A DNA stretch of 64,000 bases from assembly GCF_901000735.1 (NCBI RefSeq), contig NC_081547.1, positions 19,034,838 to 19,098,837 of the forward strand. The letters are read 5' to 3'. Position numbers and translations under genes: made by a program. Position 1 is the stretch's first letter, and the number at the start of each line of letters is the position of its first letter. Below are positions 25,389-32,756 of the stretch, piece by piece. The notes under the pieces were generated by a model that did no database searches, was not told the origin of the DNA, and worked only from the letters and a program-made list of their open reading frames with translations. Source of the stretch: Corylus avellana (lineage: Eukaryota > Streptophyta > Magnoliopsida > Fagales > Betulaceae).

Positions 25389-25951
25389 ATGGTGGTCACC
25401 ATTGTAGTGCCACTGCCATTTTTAAATTCTGCTGAGACCATCTGTACCCTTGTCACCAAGGAACCATCCGTCGTGGAGTATTGGCTCACCCAAATCAAGA
25501 TATACCTCGAACTGATGGTAGGACTTAGCGTCCGGTGGCGCTACACCTTTGGCAAGCAATGAGAGTTTGACGTCGCCACTTTGCAGTTGTGCGTGGGCCG
25601 ACAGTGTCTCAATTTTTAAGTCAGCCAAGCCGGTGCCCCTGTTCCCCATCTTCTCTCAAAGTTTTTGAATAACAAGGATTTGAAGATTGTGGGACTAGGC
25701 ATGGAGAAACCTCTCTAAAAACTCATAGATGATTGCAGTTTACACATGACTCATGCCTTAGATCTTGGGATTCTTGCTGCTAAAAAGTTTGCCAAGCCAG
25801 AGTTGAGTAAGGCTGGGATGACGAAATTGGTAATGGAGCTTCTCAGACAGAAACTTCCAACTTAAAAAAAAAAAATGAATAGGAGCAGATAGGACACGAT
25901 TGAGCTGAGCCAGGATCAGGTAACTCACAGATGCACTGAAGCCTTGATGTT
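25389..25951 (+). pseudogene. Werner-like exonuclease pseudogene, copy 8
   Basis: ATG begins a 57-codon open segment (MVVTIVVPLPFLNSAETI onward) that reaches motif I (GLSVRWRYTF) and stops at TGA 25560. Further stops follow. It is the last copy; its downstream mudrA sequence, unlike that of the others, runs on into the full C-terminal half of the transposase. Confidence 0.75.
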
Positions 25952-26033
25952 TTAATCTGAATATATCTCCCATTCTCATTAAATTGACTTCTTCTTTTTT
26001 TTTAATTTTTTTTTATACGTATGAGTATTACAT

Positions 26034-26863
26034 GTTAATGCAATACGTAAGTGGAATCCACCTGAACATGATTTTTAAACAACGTGTTGGAGGATAATGG
26101 GTATCCAAGGGAGCACACATGAACATTTATGTCCGACCAACAAAAGGTAATATCGAATTGCTTATTTGCATGATTATTTAATAGTTGTTTAACATTTAAC
26201 TAACATGTGTTAAATTATTCTCTTGTTACAAATGAGTTGCTGGATGGTATGGAGTATTTAATGCATGTTCTAGAGCACATATTATGTGTTAGACATTTAC
26301 ATGCAAACTTTAAGAGCATGGGCTATGAGGGCAGGACATACAATGATGTATTGTGGAGTGCTGCTCGAGTAGTGAATGATAATCAATTTAAGTATTATTT
26401 GTCTGTGATAAAATGTATGGATACTGTAGCATATGACTACATTGAGAAGGTGGACCCAAAGATGTGGTCAAAGCATGCTTTCAATGCATACAATTGCAGT
26501 GACATCCTTTTGAATAATATAATAGAGACTTTCTATTCATGGGTCCTTGAAGTTAAAGAGCAACCTATTCTCACTTACATGGAGATGATAAAGCGACAAC
26601 TAATGAATAGGATCAACAAAAAAGGGGCTAGTGCATCAACTTCAACAAATGTTATTTGCTCTAAGATTGTGAAAAAGGTTAGATAGGAACAAGTTAGATG
26701 CTAAGAATTACTTCTCCCAATGAAGTAACAATCTGACATTTGAGGTTGACCACAATCATGAGTCTAGGAGGGTTGTGAATCTGAATGTCAAAAGTTGTGA
26801 ATATGGTAGGTGGCAATTAAATGAGATTTTATCCCTTCATGCCTGTTGTGCAATTTACGCAAA
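26034..26863 (+). pseudogene. mudrA-type transposase, C-terminal part (interrupted)
   Basis: The piece before the intron-like gap encodes FLNNVLEDNG and DQQK (to 26146). After it, from 26237, an open stretch of 150 codons reads LLDGMEYLMHVLEH, RHLHANFKSMGYEGRTYNDV, MWSKHAFNAYNCSDILLNN and MIKRQLMNRINKKG, the conserved region downstream of the DDE core in MuDR-type transposases. After TAG at 26684 and a frameshift the SWIM finger follows (VVNLNVKSCEYGRWQLNEI, then LHACCAIYAK), with two of its metal ligands replaced (C to Y, C to L). It is cut at 26863 by the 1544-bp element and resumes at 28417. Confidence 0.85.
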
Positions 26864-28407
26864 GGAAAAATTACACTTTACCCCCCTAAAGTTGGCAGCA
26901 ATTCTCAATTCAACCTCCAAAGTTTCAATTTTTGCAATCCACCCTCACAAAGTTTCAATTTTTTTCAATTCAGCCATTCCGTCAGTCAAAACCGTTTTGA
27001 CTGACGGAACAGTGGTCACGTGCGACACACGTGATCACTGTTGCCTTTTTTTTTTTTTTTCCAAAATGTCCCCACCCTCATCAAATCAATTACCAAAAAC
27101 TACCCTCACCTGAATGGGCAATTTCTGATGCAAAGCCCTAACAATCCCGACCATCTCGTCCGTCCATTCCTCCTAGGTGTCGTCAAATCCATAAACATAA
27201 CCTGAGCCTCTGTGCTTCACAAATTGGCCGAGAGCCTTTTCATAACCTATTAAACTCTTTATCATGGTATTATAGAAAGGTAAAAATTGACCTTTCTTAT
27301 CTCTGTTTTGATACATGTTTTGAGAACAGGAAGGTCAATTTGTGAAGCTGAGCCTTTTCGCAATTCTTCTTATAACCTTCTCAACATAAACATGCGGTTT
27401 TGAGAGACTAAGACTCCCCTAGTTGCTCACAATTTGTAGGCTTCATTTGTGAAGCAAAACAGATGGGTTCGACATTGCTCTTGAACTTCACGATCACCTT
27501 CATCCTCAAGAACCACAAGGTGGGTTCTGATGTTCAAAGCCGCTCAGATTTATAAAAAAAAAAAAAAAAAGAAAAAAAGTAAGCATTCAATATCAAAATT
27601 TCTTCACTTCTCCAAGTTTTCTCAACATCCAAATAGAGGTTCGCTTAATATGTTGGACTGGAATCACTTTGATTGGTTGATGAAAAAAAAAAAGGAATCG
27701 ATTTAATTAAATCAACATAAATTTGTCCAAGTTTTTTTTATTGGTAGACTGGAATCGATTTAAACCATTGGTGGACTGGAATCGTAACTGATTGGACCTG
27801 ACTGTAATCGATTTAATTTCTTCACTTCTCTGATTTTTTTTTTTTCTCTAGCACTTTCTTCATTTTTTCACCAAACAAATAGAAAAACAATAGAAGACCT
27901 TGATGTAGACGTTCTCAGTAGCGTGCCCCTCCTTGCCCAGAACCCGCCCCTTGCCGTCGTTGAAGCAGCGTGGCCAAAAGTATCGTGTTTCGCCAAAGTA
28001 GACCTCTTCACTGGAGAGCTAAGGAAGCACATCTATGGAGAACAGAGGAATGCGGTGAGCCTCTGTTCCTTCCAAGTAGCCCCAGTTCAAAGAAAGAGGA
28101 CGACGGCTACATCCTAGTTTTTGTGCATGACGAGATGGAGTGGAAATCAGAGCTGAGAGCTGGGTCGTTGTCGGCAAACAGAGGAGTGAGTGTTTGTTGG
28201 GATGGGGGCATTTTGGGTACAAAAAGGCATAAGTGATCACGTGCAACGCACTTGACTATTGTTTCGTCAGTCATAGCGGCTTTGACTGACGAAATGGCTG
28301 AATTGAAAAAAATTGAAACTTTGTGGAGGTGGATTGCAAAAATTGAAACTTTGGAGGTCAAATTGAAAATCGTTGCCAACTTTAGGGGAGTAAAGTGTAA
28401 TTTTCCC
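26864..28407. mobile_element. 1544-bp Mutator-type TIR element with 9-bp duplication
   Basis: Inverted ends of about 150 bp: 26864 onward (GGAAAAATTACACTTTACCC) against the reverse complement of the right end at 28407 (GGGAAAATTACACTTTACTC). The flanks are TTACGCAAA (26855-26863) and TTATGCAAA (28408-28416), 8 of 9 identical. Joining the flanks restores the reading of the host transposase (CAIYA then NKEVSV). There is no transposase inside. The interior is AT-rich apart from a GC-rich exon-like block (27899-28018). Shorter relatives lie at 55738 and 56627. Confidence 0.85.
27899..28018 (-). pseudogene. Exon-like captured fragment in the 1544-bp element
   Basis: On the minus strand, 120 bases (40 codons, phase 0) lie between an AG acceptor (cttccttag) and a GT donor, with no stop and much higher GC than the surroundings. 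The reading begins [20 protein letters not shown] and ends TENVYIK. A second minus-strand segment at about 27115-27265 reads LIGYEKALGQFVKHRGSGYV followed by YGFDDT and, after a stop, EEWTDEMVGIVRAL. I do not recognise the source protein; the + strand of the first block is also open, so the direction is not certain. Gene scraps inside terminal-repeat elements are typical of Pack-MULEs. Confidence 0.35.
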
Positions 28408-29030
28408 TTATGCAAATAAGGAAGTTTCAGTGAGTTAAATCAATAAATGGTACCTGGTGGATATTTTTATGAAGTCATATGCCCACAGTATTGAGCCAAT
28501 GCCTGACCCTAAGGATTGTGACAATGGATTGGGCCATTGACAATGATGTAGACCCCACAATATAGCATTTACCTAAAAAACAACAAGTAGGCCAAAGAAG
28601 GTGAGAATGAGATGACCTAATAAAAATGAGTCCGATGAAAGTGTTAAGGTCAGTCGAAAGGTTATAATATACTTTGTGGAAACTATGGCCAACAAGGCCA
28701 CAACATTTGGAGTTGTACCCAACCAAACAATCCAAATAGAAAGCTACAGCCCAAGAAGGTTAAGAAGATAAAGTTGAACACTGATATAGATGTGATTTTG
28801 TCCATAATATACTAACTTTGTTTGATATTGACATTTTTTAATTTTTCCATGTAGGATTATACTGATTTTTTTGATGATATGATGTAAGAAGGAAGTACCT
28901 CACAGCCAATGCAACCAACTGGCATTCCCCAACAAACAGTCCCAAGTCGACAAACAAGGAGGTCTACCAAGCTAGACAATAGGAAGTCCACTAGGTTACA
29001 ATCAATGGGGAGTTCCTCAATTTGAGTTTT
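28408..29030 (+). pseudogene. mudrA-type transposase, extreme C-terminus
   Basis: Continues the transposase after the nested insertion: IFMKSYAHSIEPMPDPKD (28465-28520), then a zinc knuckle at about 28674-28717 reading C-GNYGQQG-H-NIWS-C, in which the second Cys is Tyr. After an apparent intron ending in gtag near 28855 comes the low-complexity tail with STSQPMQPTGIPQQTVPSRQ, ending in TGA near 29024. Several stops and shifts are present. Confidence 0.7.
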
Positions 29031-29327
29031 TGTGTAGTAGTATTAATTGCCAGAGAGGTTATTTAGTCCATATGGTTAATTTTGTTTCCTACTTTCATGC
29101 AGTTTAGATTATCACAGCTAGTGGGGCAATATCAACCTTATCCACATCCAACACAATTAAGGCGCCACACAATAGGGACATGGATTCTGACAATTATGTA
29201 TTTTTTGTACAAAAAGATGTTGTGTTAAAACACTTTGTCTTAAGGTTTTCCTATGTATTTTGTTGGTATGGTTTTATGCCCCTTATGTATTTTGTGACAA
29301 TGTGAGTTGATGAAAGTTTATGACATA

Positions 29328-29600
29328 TTTGGATGGGTTAATGAAAGTTTTTATTTTTCTTTTTATTTTTTTTATTTTTTTATTTTTATGGGAATGCATC
29401 CCTTTCATGGATTATGCATATTTGGATGAAAGCTTGTGACAATACATTTTTTTGGTGAATTATGCATATTTGGATGGAAGGTTGTGACAATGCATTATTA
29501 TTATTATTATTTGACTTTTGTGGATAATGCATATTTGGATGAAAGTTTGTGACAATGCATTTTTTTGGTGGAGATGCATATTTAGATGTATTATGCATAT
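29328..29600. repeat. Imperfect minisatellite of about 60 bp
   Basis: Four or so repeats of the pattern ATGCATATTTGGATGAAAG followed by TTGTGACAATGCATTTTTT, separated by variable T-rich or (ATT)n stretches. It lies between the convergent ends of the transposase and the GRF gene. Confidence 0.65.
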
Positions 29601-29873
29601 TTAGACTATATGAGCAAAATGTATATATGGATAATATGACTGGTTCAATTACAGAGTATACATAATTTGGACCATGTACATAATTTGCATACCCATTGTG
29701 TATACCAAGATGTTCTACAAATTGACAAATTTCATAACCAGGAAACATAAATTCCATTAAGTAAGAAAATTTTCGTAACACATCAATTACATACAATATT
29801 ACAAAATAATTAGTTACTTAGTACAATAATACATATCCATAACTAATCACTTACATACAACATTACAAAACAC

Positions 29874-31014
29874 TCATTTACTGAGTGCAGTAATACCAGT
29901 CAACAACACTAGCAACCATGACAACAACAAATCAAACATGAAAAATTTCTCTCTTGTCCTATACATATCATTGTCATTTTCTAAGTAGGTAAACATTTTC
30001 AAGTGTCTATCATCTTCCTTTTTCAGTTGCCTCACCCTTGCAATGTAGCCATAACGTTCAATTTAAAGGTCGTTCACCATTGCAATGTAGCTATCACTTT
30101 TAGTGTGATGGCATATAACCCTTGCTATATATTGATAATTTTCATTTTTTAGCTCTTTTACCTTCTTCAACAACTCGGCCTTTGGGTCGAGGAGGATTAG
30201 TTTCGGTGTGAGGGTTTCACTCTCATGGTTGAGAAAATAAAAGTTGGGAATATGAGCTACCTATGTATTAGATTGAGTTTGCGTGTAACAGATGTATTCT
30301 ATAACTATAAGTTTGGACATGGGTTAGCGAATGTTAAAGTCATAGACAGAACTTGATTTTAAAATTTTTATATTTGTCTTTATGACGTTATAACCACATA
30401 GCTTTGGCTATGATTTATTACAGTTTTTTTCTCTTTAATGTTAGAGTTTTATGTTCTTGATCTTTTTTTAAGGAATGAATATGAAAGATTTATTAAAAAA
30501 AAAAAAAGAACTCGGGCAATACCTTCATACCCCTTTCATAACTGGTTTGCCCATCCATTTGAAAAATCAGCAAGCTTCTTTTCTCTACATGTACGTAAAA
30601 TATTAAAACAGTAAACTCACTTCAGTATTAATGCTTCAAATTAGATTAAAAACAGATATTGATATTTTGTGCAATCAAACTAATGTTAGAATAGCACAAC
30701 CCCAAAATCTTTTGCCAGGGTTTTCATCAGTACAAGATGTCTTCAATAGTGTAGGTAAATCACAATAACATATCTAGGGCATCTGAGTACACTCCAAGAA
30801 GTAGATCCAGATCCAGATGATGACTTCATCTGCTCTTAAGGAAATAACGTGAATCCTAGTTAATTTTACCGTATTTACCAAAAAAACCACTAAAAAATTT
30901 GATTTGAGTTTGAGTACATACCTTATCCCTACTAGAAGCTTCATTTCCTTTAGATTCCCGTACTCGGCCTGATAACATTTTCCTTCTCCGTGCCTTCTTG
31001 TGCGAGTTCTCATG
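29874..31014 (-). pseudogene. GRF-type zinc finger gene, second gene of the large MULE
   Basis: Minus strand. The first exon starts at ATG 31014 and ends at a GTATGTAC donor (about 30923). A GRF zinc finger is split over two segments: CYC (30770) followed by LLKTSCTDENPGKRFWGC (to about 30696), then LIFQMDGQTSYERGMKVLPE (about 30511-30588). The C-terminal segment (about 30200 to the TGA at 29874-29876) is charged and probably helical (AELLKKVKELKNENYQYIAR, QLKKEDDRHLKMF) and ends in a hydrophobic membrane-type segment, FDLLLSWLLVLLTGI. A stop lies just upstream of the finger and another in NDL-stop-IER, so it is decayed. GRF fingers bind nucleic acid in other proteins; the role of this plant group is unknown to me. 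Its position and convergent direction resemble mudrB in MuDR, though mudrB is not known to have a GRF finger. Confidence 0.65.
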
Positions 31015-31224
31015 GTAAATGAAAGGAAGACAGGTCGAGATTCCCGTATGCGTGTGTCTACTTCAATATTTAAGCTCGATTTGGGGATAAACGAAAGAAC
31101 ATATGATTTAAGCTCAATTCTGCAATTTGGGGATAAATGGGTAGGAAGTTCAGGGTTGAAGAAGAAGAAGGAAGGGGTGGTAGGTGATGTGGCCAATTAA
31201 GTTTGCTAATGTAGAACCCGAGAC

Positions 31225-31410
31225 AAGTGTCGGCCTTTAAGCTAATTTATGTGGCGGTGATGTGGTAGTTTGTTAGTTTGGGTTGACGAAATCTGACGGA
31301 GGTACTAAGTTACTCTTTTCTTATTAGTCAAGTATTATTTGTGATATGATTTAAAACCTAGGCGTAAAAAAATAAAAACGTGAAACCTATGTACTACAAA
31401 GGTAACTTTC
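31225..31410 (-). repeat. Right inverted terminal repeat of the large MULE
   Basis: Reverse complement of the 1593-1780 type sequence. Similarity begins at GGCGGTGATGTGGTAGTTTG and runs to the end at 31410, where the proposed target duplication GATTAAAAT follows. Confidence 0.6.
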
Positions 31411-31419
31411 GATTAAAAT

Positions 31420-31541
31420 TCGTCCTCAAGGGGTAGCTCAATCGGCAGTAGACCACGCTTCATGAAGCGGAGATTATTAGTTCGAATCTTCCCTTCCTTT
31501 TCCCTTGTGTGGACATGTCAAAAAAAAAAAAAAAAAATTTA
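31420..31541 (+). mobile_element. tRNA-derived SINE
   Basis: A polymerase III A-box-like block (TAGCTCAATCGG, 31434-31445) and B-box-like block (AGTTCGAATCT, about 31480-31490) are followed by a short body and an A-run of 18 ending at about 31537. GATTAAAAT occurs before (31411-31419) and after (31542-31550) as a target-site duplication. The anticodon arm does not fold as a proper 5-bp stem with a 7-base loop, so I call a SINE rather than a tRNA gene. Confidence 0.6.
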
Positions 31542-32310
31542 GATTAAAATGTCATGGTATTATGTGTGTTGATAATGTTAAGTCGTTGAATACTAATAGG
31601 TGAATGAAACTGCCAAAAGAGAAAGGTTAATCACCAGATAAGTGTCGATATAATGGCGTTGGAAGGTCTAGGTTGTTCTTCGTTTTTTTTTTTTTTTTTT
31701 TTTAATTATTATTATTATTATTTTATTATATTTATCTTGAGTATTTCAATACATTTGATGAAACTATGAAATAAAAATAGCCTTCCCATTTTACATTATT
31801 TCATTCCTATTTATAAGTTTTTTTTTTTTTTTTCTTAAAGGAATAATCATTCCTCATATCTAACAAGTTGCCTTAGTAAGTATTAACATGATATGTCTGT
31901 GTATCTAATATAAAATTAAAACCCTACAAAACTTGTAATTGATTGTTATTTTAAACAATGTAATGAATATAGAAATGCTACACTTTTCAATTTTTTTTTT
32001 TCAAAGGTAAGTTCTTAAATAATATGTTACTAAAATGTGTCGCCGACTCATGAAATAGAGTGACATATTTTTTGAAAACCAACTAATTTAAAAAAAAATT
32101 GAAAAGTTAAGCAATTCTCACATTAGTATTTAAATAAGATTTTAAAGTTTCACAAGTTTTGCGTAATGCATACTTGGACATGGAAATATGGAATGATGAC
32201 CACCCCAAGCACAAACCTTTTGAGAGTATTTTGTTCATTTGTTTATTTGTTTTTTTTTTTTTTTAAAAAAAGATATTTTGATTTGTGTTTGATAAATGAA
32301 TTCAAAACTA

Positions 32311-32359
32311 AAACTCTGGTTGGCTTGACCTAAAAAAAAAAAAAAAACTCTGGTTGGCT
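32311..32359. mobile_element. Retroposition scar: duplication around a 6-bp insert and poly(A)
   Basis: AAACTCTGGTTGGCT (32311-32325) is repeated at 32345-32359. Between the copies lie only TGACCT and a run of A. This is the footprint of a severely 5'-truncated, target-primed insertion, about 400 bp upstream of the coatomer start codon. Confidence 0.55.
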
Positions 32360-32756
32360 AGATTACATCATGTGCAAGATCTATACAGTCCCACAGGTGG
32401 GCCCCTTCTGCCAGCATGGCAGGCGCGTCACTGCCCCCCTTACTCCTGTTGACAACACAAAACTGCCACTCCTCCGATCCTCCCCGTCCTCTAGTCCAAC
32501 ACATCTTCAGATCCACCAACATTTCATCCACCTTATCCTGCACCATCCCTCACAAGAGTACCCCATGTAGTGGCAGTTTCGTAAATCTCTCTCCCTTAAC
32601 TACAAAGCATAATATTTTACACCAAGCTCCCTACGATACAACACCAAAACCTCTCTCCCTCTCTCTCTCTCTCTCTCTCGATCCACTGGGCTCGTGGATT
32701 TCGATCTCTGGTTTCGTGGTTCCGATCGAAACTTGCTTCTTCTCTAATCTGCAATA
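32360..32756 (+). promoter_or_regulatory. Promoter and 5' leader of the coatomer gene
   Basis: A C-rich, open-looking stretch leads to the start codon. An AT-rich block (aagcataatattttacacc, about 32607-32625) is the best TATA-type candidate. A (CT)n run at 32651-32679 lies in the probable 5' untranslated leader, a common plant arrangement. The transcription start cannot be placed from sequence alone. Confidence 0.45.

Larger units (their letters stand above)
9255..26290 (+). repeat. Tandem array of about 2.3-kb composite units
   Basis: The same block order recurs: noncoding arm, G-rich block, imperfect palindrome GCACAAAAGGTGGCTTTTGTGC, a short promoter-like stretch rich in CACTTTGTCTTACATGCACG repeats, an exonuclease pseudogene, then a mudrA scrap. 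Exonuclease starts are at 10634, 12944, 15249, 17541, 19821, 22258, 24302 and 25389, so the spacing is 2310, 2305, 2292, 2280, 2437, 2044 and 1087 bp. The odd spacings are explained by a 284-bp MITE insertion (21461), deletions near 20720 and 23205, and a large deletion at 24675. The mudrA scraps (about 11255-11511, 13565-13822, 15869-16126, 18161-18420, 20440-20700, 22878-23137) encode TWTWFLNN.LEDIG.PREH and, after an intron-like gap of about 90 bp, ELLDAMEYLMHVL. The array starts with a unit lacking its exonuclease part and ends in the C-terminal transposase half. Confidence 0.9.
1593..31410 (+). mobile_element. Candidate giant MuDR-type MULE, inflated by nested insertions
   Basis: The left end (1593 onward) and the reverse complement of the right end (ending 31410) are related for about 185 bp; both contain close variants of GTACCTAGG, ACTTAGTACCT and CTAACAAA.TGCCACATCACCGCC. 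Outside them lie GATTAAAGG (1584-1592) and GATTAAAAT (31411-31419), 7 of 9 identical. A 9-bp duplication is the Mutator hallmark. Inside are mudrA-type transposase pieces on the + strand and a GRF zinc finger gene on the minus strand reading inward from the right end. This two-gene convergent plan recalls maize MuDR. The 29.8-kb span would be mostly later insertions. The alternative is two unrelated copies of one family lying in opposite orientation. Confidence 0.45.

Noticed and set aside
9255..26290. Centromeric or other satellite array
   Set aside because: The units are composites of transposon arm, captured gene and transposase scrap, only about eight in number, and diverged by indels; a satellite would be simpler and longer.
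31420..31500. A tRNA gene with CAT anticodon
   Set aside because: A- and B-box-like words are present, but the anticodon arm does not form a 5-bp stem with a 7-base loop and there is no paired acceptor stem. The poly(A) tail and flanking duplication fit a SINE.
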